From: Haberlea rhodopensis
Taxonomy: Eukaryota; Streptophyta; Magnoliopsida; Lamiales; Gesneriaceae
Length of the DNA stretch: 64,000 nucleotides
Direction: 5' to 3'
Assembly (NCBI GenBank): GCA_907163345.1
Contig: CAJQUN010000141.1
Location: forward strand, 1,178,001 to 1,242,000
In this document: one piece after another, positions 32,156 through 42,872 of the stretch
Layout of the letters: each line of letters opens with the position of its first letter
How positions within the stretch are numbered: position 1 is the first letter of the stretch
Made by a program: the position numbers and the translations under genes
Notes under the pieces: model-generated
Told to the model about the DNA's origin: nothing
Databases searched by the model: none
The model's input: only the letters and a program-made list of their open reading frames with translations

Positions 32156-32732
32156 TACCTCTCATTCCCAGGATGAAAATAGTGCTACCTACGATATGTA
32201 GTGTTTAAGTTATAAACTTTTAATGATTCATATATTTGAAAAAGTGGAGTATCGTATGATACTTTTAACAGGATGTCGTCTATTGTTCAGACTTTTAGAT
32301 TAAATAAGTTAACTAAATCCATATGTGCGCAGAAAATTTATATTATTTTTTGGTGCATGCTACTTATCTTCAATATTTTTCAGTCATATGATTTAGTTTT
32401 AAATTTAAAAGTACTTTATAGGGCACACATCTATAGTTTACACAATGGGTTAAAAGTAAAGTAAACTGTTATGCAAAACATATATAGGAAATTAATTACA
32501 ATTTCATTACAGAGTATTTAAACTCATATAATGCATTTTATAATTAAAATACTTCTAATTTAATATAAAATTGGTAAATCAAAAGAATATATTATTTCTA
32601 AAGCTAAATATCTAGTCGTTGATTAAGACATATATTATTTTTTCCGGATAAAATTGACTTCTTAAATTAAAGTAACACCTCACATCACCAAAAAAAGATA
32701 TTGACATACATATAAAAAACAAATTTGGGCTA

Positions 32733-32860
32733 TAGTTTGTGAATTTACTTTTTAAAAAATTAAAATAATTTCCTGAAAATTTTTGGGGTTCACATAGTTT
32801 GTGAATTTACTTTAAAAATTATAATTAAAATAATTTCCTGAAAATTTTGGGGTTCATACT
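32733..32860. repeat. 62-bp direct tandem duplication
   Basis: TAGTTTGTGAATTTACTTT through CCTGAAAATTTTTGGGGTTCA occurs twice with an offset of 62 bp and small indels. Confidence 0.85.
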
Positions 32861-32956
32861 AAGAAATGATTTTGGTCATAAAAAATTTCAATTTATAACA
32901 TTTTGACTGTTTTTTTTAATCCATGACTTTCATATTAAAAACCATCATATCAAGTA

Positions 32957-33320
32957 GGGTTGAGCATTTCGGTTACCGATAAAACCGAATTTAAAAAACC
33001 GAACAAGCCGAATTTTTATTTTCAAAACCGAACAAACCGATATTTTAAAAAATTGAATTAACCGAAGCAAATAAAATATTGATTAATTTATCAATAATCG
33101 AATTAACTGATTTGAAAAAAATTATTAACAAATAAAAAAATTTAATTGTAAGAAATAAACATAAAAAATGGTTAAATATGTTAACCTATATTTTTAAAAT
33201 TAAAATCGAAATTGCATAATTTAATATGTAATTCTAAAAATTAAATCTGAACTCCTAATATGACCGAACAAGGTATCCAAATTAATTTGATTTGGTTGGT
33301 TAGTTCGGTTATTTATTCTC
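32957..33320. mobile_element. Possible MITE with ACCGAA/TTCGGT repeats
   Basis: The opening GGGTTGAGCATTTCGGTTACCG and repeated AACCGAA motifs are reminiscent of abundant hAT-type plant MITEs. The right end (near GGTTAGTTCGGTTATT, about 33297-33312) is uncertain and no TSD was established. Confidence 0.35.
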
Positions 33321-33625
33321 GTATACGATACAAAAAAATAATGAAAAGTTTTTTTTTATCGTGATAATCAAGAGCGGAAAACGTTAGAAATAGCCATGCA
33401 AGGCAATTAACCGTATATAACTGCCGTTTTCTTCGCAGGTCAACTACCCATGCAACGGCAACGTACTGTTTCGAAATCGTCGTTTAGGGTTTGAATCGAG
33501 CAGACTTGAATGAATCAACGCCATGTTTCATTAACATCTTTTCAAGCTTGATAAATTTATTCACCATTCTGCAATGCATCGATCCATCCCTCATTTCAAT
33601 CAACGATTATTGACAACCAAAGAAT

Positions 33626-34417
33626 ATGACGAACATCAGCGGCAGCAGCGGCGGTGATCCCAAGTCAAACTCCCCGCCTCCGTCGCAGCAGCCTCCAACT
33701 GAAGCGAGCCCACGTCGGAGAACTGCCCTAACAAATGTTCCCGCCAGTCCTCAACGCCGTGGGGTGTCTAATTCTCCTCAAGTGACGAGGCCAACGGCTG
33801 TCCAATCGCAGTCACCGCAGAGTCCTCGGCCATTGATGGGCCTCCCTGGTGTATCGGCGTTCAGCCCTTACAACAGGCCCCCTTCTGGCGGCGGATCAGG
33901 TATTGGACCCTGGTCCGGTAGTACGGGTGGATTCGGCTCGATTGAGGCCCAGGTTGGCGCCGTTGCTGTCGGCGGGAGTGGACAAGGGGTTCTTGCAATA
34001 GCCGAGAGAGTAAGAATAGGCGGGAGTCCCATGCAGAGAAAGCGGGTGAGGGAGAGTGGAGCCGCCGCCGCTGCTGGCGGCCAGCAGGGAGATCAGGGAG
34101 GGGGGCACAGTCTGACATGCAGCATTTGCGGGAGAAATTTCGCGTCAGCAAAAGCGCTTTTTGGACACATGCGATCCCACCCCAACCGAGGATGGAAGGG
34201 AGCCCATCCACCGCCGGCATTCATGGCGGAGGAAGAATTTGCCGATATACCTGGTCTTAATCGACATGCAATAGCATCAGGCGCGGCTGGAGGAGGAGCC
34301 GCGGGAGAAGATCAAACTGGAGGAGGAGCGGCGGTGGTGGCGGAGGAGGAAACAGACGAAAGCAAGGATTATAAAGTGCCGGACTTGAACGACACCCCGC
34401 CAACCGACACTGATTGA
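33626..34417 (+). CDS. Single C2H2 zinc-finger protein with EAR repression motif (ZAT-like)
   Basis: An intronless ORF of 263 residues. It has one plant-type C2H2 finger (Cys165, Cys168, His181, His185) with KALFGHMRSH in the recognition helix, where many plant fingers have QALGGH. PNRGWKGAHPP follows; this combination is like ZAT2/ZAT3-type factors as I remember them. A basic QRKRVR (137-142) may be a nuclear signal. The C terminus holds VPDLNDTPP (251-259), a DLNxxP EAR motif expected to recruit TOPLESS-type co-repressors. Residues 1-130 are low-complexity, rich in Ser, Pro and Gly. The expected role is a nuclear transcriptional repressor; targets are unknown. The start is the first in-frame ATG; the next Met is residue 71. 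It is the only intact cellular gene seen in the window. Confidence 0.88.
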   Translation: MTNISGSSGGDPKSNSPPPSQQPPTEASPRRRTALTNVPASPQRRGVSNSPQVTRPTAVQSQSPQSPRPLMGLPGVSAFSPYNRPPSGGGSGIGPWSGSTGGFGSIEAQVGAVAVGGSGQGVLAIAERVRIGGSPMQRKRVRESGAAAAAGGQQGDQGGGHSLTCSICGRNFASAKALFGHMRSHPNRGWKGAHPPPAFMAEEEFADIPGLNRHAIASGAAGGGAAGEDQTGGGAAVVAEEETDESKDYKVPDLNDTPPTDTD

Positions 34418-35190
34418 TGATATTATATTTGTTTCATTTGAAGACTGTGGATTGGACTGTAAGAATATTAATATTTGTTTGTTTATCTATCGGACCTCAT
34501 AATTTGATGTTTGTGATACTTTTATATAAAAAGTTGATTATTGTTATGTTTAATTAAGTGTTTTTCATTTTATTATAATGAATGAAATTGTTCATATCTC
34601 TTTATTGATTTTAATACAGTATAATTTCTAGTGACCATTTGATGAAATTTTAGATCTCATTAGTAATTGATTAATTTATTAGACATTTTTCTTTATCTTT
34701 TTGTATAGTTCATGCAATAAAGAAGTGTTGTTTAATTTAAAAGGAATTTTCATAATAAGATTTGTCTAATATAATAATAATAAATATATATATTCTTTGG
34801 ATGAATTTAATTTTATGTGAATATGTTTGGACTCATAAGTTTAAAATTATGTTTTCAAATTCATTCGACTTGTTTATATGAATTTTAAGTTCATCCTCTG
34901 CCAATTTAACAAGTTATCTTAATATGAATATAATAGATTTCAATTTTCAAGTAACATAAAATAGATATAATTTAAAATTTGAAATACTTCTTAAATCAAA
35001 TCTCTCTGTTTAAATAAAAGTCAACTATTTCTATACTTACAGAAACTAAATCCTTGCCGGTCTGGTCGATTGATGGCATGGCATAATATTTATTGCCTTA
35101 AAATTTTATTAACTTAACAATACCTCATCACTTTTTTTATAACTATTACGAAAAATAGTCTTACTTGATTATTAATGTATAATGTATAAA
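34418..35190. other. AT-rich downstream region
   Basis: Likely holds the 3' UTR of the zinc-finger gene in its first 150-200 bp. No other gene or repeat is recognised. Confidence 0.5.
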
Positions 35191-35851
35191 TGATGGTACC
35201 TTGTATGGATGTGTATCTCTTATAAATAAGCAAACAAAATAACAATGACTCAATAATGATGAAGGTCGAGGTGATGAGGCGATATTTCTAATCTCTGTCC
35301 TTGAAACCATATTGCTCCGGTGCTCAAGGTTTAGCAGCGGTCGTTCCCAAGATACAAAGACTATGATTCGTAATAACTTCAAATCATGAATTCTTAAACC
35401 ACAAAAGTTTAAAGGCACTCAAACTTTAAACAAGATGAACAAATAATAATCTGCAGAAAATTCTGCAGGAATTTGACTTTGAAATCTTGTGTTTAATGTA
35501 TCAAAAAGTGTATTTAATTATCAAATTAGTTGTTCATATATATTAAATCAACAGATGTCACAAAAATACATCACTTGGATGCATTTTCTTTTTAAATCGC
35601 CAAAGGGTACACAACCCTTCATGAAAACTGATTTGAGAAGAATTGTACAGTAGACATAGCGCATAGGCGGATCATTTTATGCCTAAAATTTAATTCCAGG
35701 CTGAGTGGCGCCTAGGCGCGAAATACAGTGGCGCGTAGACACCACCCCCACTTTCCGGGTTATTCCGGGTAGTTTCGTGTCCTGTTTTTCATTTTCCGTA
35801 TTTTCGACTTTTACATGCTTAATTTCAATTTATTAAGCAATTTTTTCAACA
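35191..35851 (-). repeat. 3' LTR of minus-strand copia element C
   Basis: On the minus strand a PPT (GTGGGGGAT, about 35852-35860) abuts TGTTGAAAAAATTGC at 35851. The other end (TGATGGTACCTTGTATGG at 35191) matches 51277-51405, where the truncated 5' LTR begins TGTTGGTATCTTGTATG. A palindrome GCGCCTAGGCGC lies at about 35707. The short antisense ORF across this LTR is not a gene. Confidence 0.65.
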
Positions 35852-36192
35852 ATCCCCCACATGAATTAAAATTAATGCATGAGTGACATGGGCTAAGTGC
35901 CCTTAACGAACTGCTATAGCCTTTGGAGAGGTAGATTGCTGCCTTGAACCTTCCGTAGTAGTATTCATTAGGATTGACTTTACTAAATAATGAACTTATA
36001 GTTTTGAACTATTTAGTTATTGGTGTAAACCTAGACAATTGAACCCACAACATAACAATTCTAACATTCGTATTGGTTTCTCACGGTTGTGGCCGTTTCA
36101 GTCTTGGACCATGCTTGGTTTCATTAGTGCTTTCTATCCTTGAAGTGAGCACACTTCGCACTCACGTATGTGATCTTCTCAAAGAGTATACA
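35852..36192 (-). mobile_element. 3' untranslated interior of copia C, left part
   Basis: The PPT is followed by non-coding sequence, interrupted at 36193 by a solo LTR and resumed at 39427. No ORF is visible. Confidence 0.5.
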
Positions 36193-39100
36193 TGTGATGT
36201 CCAGATTTATTAATAATCATTTGTTGGACTAAATATGATTTGGATTTTATTGATAATTAATTTTAGAATTAATTAATTAGAAGTGGAATTGACCAAGTGA
36301 AGGTCAACTGACAAGTTAATCGGATCATAAAATATTTTGAGATTGTAAAATATACTCCGATAATATTTTAGGGATAACTTAATTAAAATGAAGAATTTAT
36401 TTTGGGTTTTTGGAGTGTGTATAAATCCCAATCGTTGTCTATAAATAATATATCAGTACACCGACGACACTTCGATATACAAAACCGGGCCAGGATACAA
36501 AAATAAATATGTTATGTTGGGCATTTTCGGAACACACAGTAAAATGTGTAAACTCATGCACTAAAACCCGATCCCCTCTTTTCTTCTCTGCTGGATCATC
36601 GCACATACCCGACCACTCGCCGCTAAAGTCGCGCGCGCGCCACCGTTGGACCTCCTTCTGGCGCGTCCGAACCACCATCGTCTTCGTCTCTTCCATGCGC
36701 AACTTTCCATACCAAGAACCTGAAGTTTCGTCGCGGATTGCGTTCGGATCTTGCAAGGAAGTGCAGCGGTTCGAATTTCCGAATTCGTTCGATTTTGGGG
36801 CGATTTCTTCCAATATTTTTGTGGGTAATCCTCCTCATTCCTTCAGTCGTTATTCCCCTGAAATCCCTCGAATTTTGATGAAGCTTTGGTTCGATTTTTA
36901 CTAGCATTTTGGAAGGGTTTGCTAATGTGGTTCGATTTTTGGACTTGAAGGTGATATCTTGGTTGATTTTGTGTGAATTAAATAGAATGGTGCATCTGTG
37001 TATGGTGTGGGTCGTGTACTGTGTGGGCGTGTGTGTACTGTGTGTGCGTGTGCGTGTGCTACTAGGTGTGTGGGTGTGTGTTATACATTTGTTAGTGGGT
37101 GTTGTAAAGCTTTATGCATTGATTCTTACATGTTGGTATGTGGTTCCAACTTGTAGTTTGGTATCTAAGTGATGATTACATGTTTGGGGGTTCTATGACT
37201 ATAATTATATGTATTGGAACATATATATGCTATGAATTGTTAGGGGTCTAATTATAACTCACTTTAATGAATGGTGGATTGTTGAGAATAAATAGTTAAA
37301 TTATGTCTTGGCTTAGTATTATTGTTGGTTAAAAGATGAAGACTAAATCATGCATGGAAGGTGTTTGTGAATATGCTTAAATATGATTCAAGTGTGGGTC
37401 TAAGCCTTGTTGTAGGTGGTGAAAAGAATTAACTTCTATGGCTTGTAACCATGGTAATAGTGTTGGTGGGAGTTGGACTATGGTGCGAGATGTGTTATCT
37501 TTGGAAGTATGTGTAGTGTGTAAATAAATGGGTTAGATACATGCTAGTATGTGTTAACATGGAATATAGTTTGTGGTGATGTATATACTTGAATGTGTAT
37601 CATGACATGTATTGTTGACTTATGTCACTTTATTGAATTACTACTCTTAGTAGTGAGTTCTAAATCAAGAATTATGGAACCAATGCATCTTTAAGTTATT
37701 TCGAGTTGAATTTAAAGCAATAAATGATCTTATGTTATGATTAAGGGAATTTGATATAAATTATGGAATATCTTATAAACATGGATTCTTCCTTTCATGT
37801 CTTGGTTTGAATCACCTCGGTGTGGGTTTAAATGTTTGGAACATGTTAATTGGCTTAATTGGATTGTTTTAGTTAAGACACTGGTTGGATGTTATTATTC
37901 AAACACCCTACACTCCCTTTCCCCCCTGTTGAACTGATGTGTCTAGTGAACTGCTATGTGAGTTGGGTGTGATCTAGCACGTATGGGTGTGTGTTTTCTG
38001 CATCATGTGTGTTGATGTAGCGGTTGGTGGGAGATAATGGGGTTTTGCATTACCAATAAAATATCATGATTCATGTGAAGATGTGTGCATCAAAGTATTG
38101 ATTATGATTTGATCCATAATATTGAGTTATTGATTTGTGATATGGAAATGAAAGTAAGAACTAATGATGGATATTCATTGCTTGGATTATGAGCTAATAT
38201 TGAATTGATATTCGATATAGACTCTACAGGAGACTTCGGACGTTGATGATAGCTTGTTCATGTTGTCTACTATAAGGTACGTGGTGACGTACGAGCATGT
38301 ATATCTAGTATCTATACATTCATGTATACATGCAATTTTGAATATGATGATTCAGGTAAGTGTTTGACTTTGCTAATTGAGTTTCATATACGAGTTATGG
38401 GGGATACGTAGTGGTACGTGATCCGATTTTACTTGTTGAGTAGTGATGCCGTGGGCATGAGCGATATGAGAAAGTATCGAGAATGAGATAGTGGGATAAC
38501 CAGGTTTACATTGGGATAACCGGTTTACATTGATGTTGAACTATTTATGTTTGAGCATAAATAATATATTGTCATTGTATTGAATTCATAAGCGTTGTTG
38601 AGTATCACATTTTCAGTGATAATACTAAACTTGACATTATGAAGGTGCGTGAGTTTGAAACAGGAACAGTATGTGGAAGCTATACAAATTCGGAATTGTA
38701 CAGGGAGTATATTTTATGAGTTTTGAATAATCTAAATTATTGCATTATGATTTTGTATGTTGATTTGTGATTGAATATTGAGTGGGAGTGTGCTCACCCT
38801 GTGTGGGGGCTGTTTCTGTTAAAACAGGTACAACAGGTACGATGCTGCCTTGGGGTGCTAGGCTCGAACCTTGCTGGATGATGCTTCCAGAAGCGTAGTA
38901 TGAGATTGAGCCGATATACGAGATTGAGCGGTTGGTATATATACTAATTATGCATCCGGATGAGTATCCGTTATTCGTTGCTCTTCTGTGAGCACTTGTA
39001 TCTGTATATGGACTGTATAAGGGTGTTGAAACCCACTTTTGTTGTCTTATTAGTGTGGTGTCTTCCCTGGCTGGGAATTTACTTAGTGTTTCTGTATTCT

Positions 39101-39426
39101 GTTTAGTATTGTGTTGTCCCTGGTCGGGAGTTATGTTATGTGATGTGTTTTTATTTCCGGATAGCTCAGTTTATGGGGAGACTCTGCCCAAATTTTTATA
39201 AAATAACCCGCAATGTAAAAAGTGGCGTAATGGGTATGGTATTGAGCGAAGTCTTTGAGACTATTTGTTGGTAGATATGAACATATAATGCTGAACATTA
39301 TTTATGTCATGGGATTATGGGAAACATGTAATGATTCTTTTTAAAGAATGAAAAGAAAATGAAAAATTTATACACATACGACGTCATAAATGAACTAATG
39401 ACGAGTTTAAGGGTTGGGGCCTTACA
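36193..39426 (+). mobile_element. Solo LTR of the LARD1 family
   Basis: This 3.23-kb copy starts TGTGATGTCC and ends GGCCTTACA. It is clearly more diverged from the two LARD1 LTRs than these are from each other, and has a longer middle part at about 37180-37540. Flanks ATACA (36188-36192) and ATACC (39427-39431) agree in four of five bases, an acceptable decayed TSD. All modules are kept: TATA, GC-rich block (36615-36760), GTACGT hairpin (38277-38292), P1 arms (38659-38669 and 38810-38820). Confidence 0.82.
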
Positions 39427-40708
39427 ATACCGCTTTACTCCAACATATTTATTTATATGTCTTAGGTATCATTAAAGACATTCGCCTATCATCGTACATT
39501 TGCAAGTTACATCTCTTATCATATGAATGAGTTGTAGATTAATTCTCTAAGGTGTTTCTCCAATATCATAATCTGGTTATCCCTTTTGAATCTAGATCTT
39601 GAAATATCCAGTCACAGGTTGGATATCCACTATAATATTTTAATTTTGGGATTTTAATCTCATTCCCCTCGATAGGAAACTTTCTTGATCTCTTGGTAAA
39701 CTTTTCCGGATACTTATCTGTGGATTTCTCATACCTTAGAGATCACATGCAATGTGGTATTATGTTTACGACTTATTTGTAGAGACTTACCATTATTCAT
39801 ACTATTTTTTGCCTTTTCTACAGCAGATGGACTGTCACAATATGTTATAAATGCAGACACATGTTTTTCCCAATATGAAATTGCTTCTAAGAAACCATGA
39901 AGCCATTCACTCTCTTCTCCGATTTTGTCCAATGCAATGAACTTGATTTCATTGTGGATCGAGATATATATGTTTGTTTAGAAAATTTCCTCAGTTGGGA
40001 GTCCTTTCAATAGTAAATATATTACCATTTATGAATTTTGAGTAAATGTTAGATATTCAATTTGCATCACTATACCCTTATAATACAACATGATATCTCA
40101 AGTTTCGAATTCTAAGTGTTATAAACTTACAATATCTAGATTGTAAATTTGGGACCAAACGTTATTTCTTACAAATTCGAAATTAAAAGAAATTCTCAAC
40201 TTTAATTAACAATTCAAGTTTAAGCTCATAGATTCTTAAATATTGCAAATTCAATATTCTATTTCTTGCAAACTTGAAAATTAAGCGAAAAATCTTAAAA
40301 AATTTCAAACTAGAATTAAAACATGAGATTTCATCATTCGGATATATTGGAAACTAAATTCTAAGTATTACATTTGTTGCACCTATATCCGTCATGTCAA
40401 AATGTTTCTTCAACATTTTCTTTGTTACATTGATGAGTTCTATATTGCTTCTCACAATGAGCATATCATCACGATACAAACATATTATTACTTATGCTTC
40501 GCGTGTGTCATATTTCTTTAAATCTCTTTTTGACAACATAGTTTTGTCAACTTTTCATATTATTTTTGGCACTTGTTGTGACTTACTTCAGTCAGGTACC
40601 CCCACACTTTCAATATTTATAGGAAACTTCTATCCTGAACTCATAAGGATTTTCGCCATTACCTAAGTGTGGTACTTAGAATATGGTTGACCAATAGAAT
40701 TGCTTCCC
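39427..40708 (-). pseudogene. Copia C RT and RNase H remnants
   Basis: On the minus strand 39960-39729 reads GEESEWLHGFLEAI, then CDSPSAVEKAKNSM and GKSLQISRKHNT, the copia RNase H end with several changes. About 40560-40390 reads DDMLIVRSN then MLKKHFDMTDIG, the RT palm region with the YVDD-like site altered to YRDD. Between them 39980-40390 is AT-rich without recognisable homology. Order RT then RNase H is right for a minus-strand copia element. Many stops make it a relic. Confidence 0.7.
40704..40708. repeat. Target site duplication of Del2, left copy
   Basis: TTCCC at 40704-40708 is repeated at 49413-49417. Confidence 0.92.
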
Positions 40709-41354
40709 TGTGATATCCCTGAAATGATTAATTACAATCTGGTGCATTAATTAAGTTTATATGATTAATTATGTGGTAATTAATTATGGTTGGAAGCATG
40801 ATTTATTTGCCATGGGTAGCAATTAATTGGAAATCATGTGTTTAATTGATATTTTGGTGCATTTGGTTTAGTGCTTTGGAAAATATCATGTTGGGGTGTT
40901 TTATACACCATGGTTTGTGGATTGCATTTAATTAAACTCAACACTTTTATTCCCCAACCCCACCTCATCCACTCTCACTTTACCTTTACCAAAATCAATT
41001 CCCACAAACCCTCCCCCTTCATTTTCGTTCTTGAGCTTTGGGGTGAAGAGAAGTCCTTGCAAAATCTTGTTTTGTGGAGTTTATTGGGTGATTTGAGATC
41101 CCCAAGAGGTATGGATACCTCATGGTTGTTTTTGTAAGGTTTTGTTTAAGTTTGGTATGATTTTGAAGGATTTTAAAATGGGTTTGTTTTGGGTTGTTGT
41201 GGTTTTGGTTGTATGTTGGATTTATACTTGTTTTGAAGTATATTTTGGTGGTTTAAGTTGTTATTTATGTTGTTGATTGATTGTATAAGTGTTGGAATGG
41301 GTTGGAATGGTTTTGAGGTGCAAAAATGGAGGTTTTTCGGGTAACAGGGGTTGG

Positions 41355-41565
41355 TGATCGATCGCCCATTCCAGGCGATCGATCGCGCCCAGACAGTGGG
41401 CTTTTCAAGCGTTTGGCGATCGATCGCCACTCTTGGGCGATCGATCGGCGGGACTGGCGATCGATCGCGCCAAGGGTGGCGATCGATCGCCGAAGGGTGA
41501 AAAATTTTGGTTCTCGGACAGTGAGGTTTGGCGATCGATCGCCGTGATGGGCGATCGATCGCGAA
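41355..41565. repeat. GGCGATCGATCGCC palindrome array, Del2 5' LTR
   Basis: Eight or so GCGATCGATCGC palindromes occur in 210 bp, several perfect over 14 bp. The 3' LTR copy is at about 48100-48312. They create long sense and antisense ORFs with Asp-Arg-Ser repeats that are not genes. Confidence 0.88.
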
Positions 41566-41719
41566 GGCCAAAATATGGTATTTTTGGATTTTTTTGTAGG
41601 ATTTTTGGTATTGGACTATTATTGGGTTCTAATATTGATTTGTGTGAATGTGTAGAACCATCCCAGGTGGCAACACAGCCAAGGCATTGAAGTCCTACCA
41701 TATCCTACATTTTGGAAAG

Positions 41720-41736
41720 GTACGTAGTGGACGTAC
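41720..41736 (+). other. GTACGT hairpin and splice-donor-like site, Del2
   Basis: GTACGT (41720-41725) and ACGTAC (41731-41736) with loop AGTGG; preceded by GAAAG as in Del1. Followed by GGGCACCCAACGG, identical to Del1 in a region where the two LTRs otherwise differ. Confidence 0.6.
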
Positions 41737-41901
41737 GGGCACCCAACGGTACATGTATCCTATATACTTATTGTTTATGCATTTTGGATGCAAGTATATA
41801 TGTGGTATTGCATTGTGGATGCAAATACATGTTATGCATGATGTTTATAGATGCATATGATTATTGGTGCACATCCCATGAGTCGTGGTCATCCCTTGAT
41901 G

Positions 41902-42112
41902 ATTTTAATGCTTGCCGCTATTTGTTTTGGTTCCGCTAAATGTGAAGCGAGGGGTGGGAGCGCCGCATGTCACATTTGAGCGTGGTTATCATATAGGGCG
42001 AGGAAAGGGTATTTGCCGCTCAATGAGAGGCGAGGGGTGGGAGTCCCGCATGTCCATTGAAACGAGGTTATCCTATGCCGCCTATATTTAAATAAGCGAG
42101 GGGCATTAAAAT
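41902..42112 (+). other. Hairpin array closed by a 10-bp stem, Del2 5' LTR
   Basis: ATTTTAATGC (41902-41911) and GCATTAAAAT (42103-42112) are perfect complements, the same closing stem as in Del1. Inside, CCGCT/CCGC and AGCGAGG/GGCGAGG segments alternate. The 3' copy is 48649-48859. The one change within a unit between LTRs (AACGAGG here, AAGCGAGG there) shows the 3' LTR keeps the stem. Confidence 0.65.
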
Positions 42113-42231
42113 ACATTGTGATGGACAGACTAGGGATTGGTGATCAGTATTTGGTATTGATGAGCTGGTATATGTCATGACATGTTTAGACCCTTAAAAA
42201 TAATCTATTGATTATACTCATGAGTTATGGT

Positions 42232-42373
42232 ACAGGGACAACCAAACGGGAAGAGTTTGAAATGCATGGGGAAAACAGGAAGTGTTTTATTATGATTATG
42301 CATTTACGCTTTATCTTCATATTGTGTTGAATATGAATGATTATTATTGCTCATGTTTGGGGGTTGTCCTTGT
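42232..42373 (+). other. Conserved long-range stem P1, Del2 5' LTR
   Basis: ACAGGGACAACC (42232-42243) pairs with GGTTGTCCTTGT (42362-42373) over 12 positions, one G-U. The Del1 right arm has T for C at one site, still pairing through G-U. The 3' LTR copy is at 48979-48990 and 49109-49120. Confidence 0.65.
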
Positions 42374-42669
42374 AGGTACACGTTTGGCATGATAGAAGGG
42401 CTAGACGGGTTGAGATGGTGAGCTTATTGAGGATGCTTTTGGGACTTGAAGGACAGGATTATTTTGGATAGTATCTACTCTAGGAGTAGTATAAAACTAT
42501 AGTTGAACACATTCATTGATTGGAATGTAATTAATCCATTTGGTAGTCCTTATTTTTGGCATGTAATGATTAAGCTCATAAACTCAACACGTTCTTTTAC
42601 ACTCTGATCTTTTATATTAGCTCTATTATGCCTTGATTCCGCACTTAAGGATTAGGGTCCTTATATTAG

Positions 42670-42686
42670 TGGTATCAGAGCAGTGG
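42670..42686 (+). promoter_or_regulatory. Primer binding site of Del2
   Basis: TGGTATCAGAGCAGTGG lies 4 bp after the 5' LTR and matches initiator tRNA-Met over its first 12 bases. Confidence 0.9.
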
Positions 42687-42872
42687 TTAGAGAACCCGGG
42701 AACGAGTGAAGGGTAGCCTTAGCATGATTGGCTAGGTGCTTACATTTGAAGCATGCATGTGATGCATATTAATGTATATCCTATTATACTAACGTGCTTA
42801 TTCTCATTCATGTTATCTAACGGCATAACATATATATTGCTTTGGAATTGTTGTTAACATTTGTGTTACAGC

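Larger units (their letters stand above)
32156..33625. other. AT-rich upstream region of the zinc-finger gene
   Basis: No gene is seen. A 62-bp direct duplication starts at 32733 and 32795 (TAGTTTGTGAATTTAC...). Between about 32957 and 33320 repeated ACCGAA/TTCGGTT motifs in both directions, opening with GGGTTGAGCATTTCGGTT, resemble a common plant hAT-like MITE. The last 200 bp before the ATG are likely promoter and 5' UTR, but no clear TATA box stands out. Confidence 0.5.
40709..42665 (+). repeat. 5' LTR of Del2
   Basis: Starts TGTGATATCC, ends CCTTATA (3' copy GCTTACA, so the terminal CA is mutated here). It holds a GGCGATCGATCGCC palindrome array (41355-41565), the GTACGT hairpin (41720-41736), a closed hairpin array (41902-42112) and P1 (42232-42243 with 42362-42373). 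Confidence 0.92.

Noticed and set aside
35161..35418. Antisense ORF of 85 residues downstream of the zinc-finger gene
   Set aside because: It lies in the copia C LTR and its counterpart near 51277-51405 is not open.
41173..41701. ORFs with Asp-Arg-Ser-Pro repeats (also 47920-48448 and 1502-1780)
   Set aside because: Products of GATCGATC palindromes, open on both strands; not protein coding.
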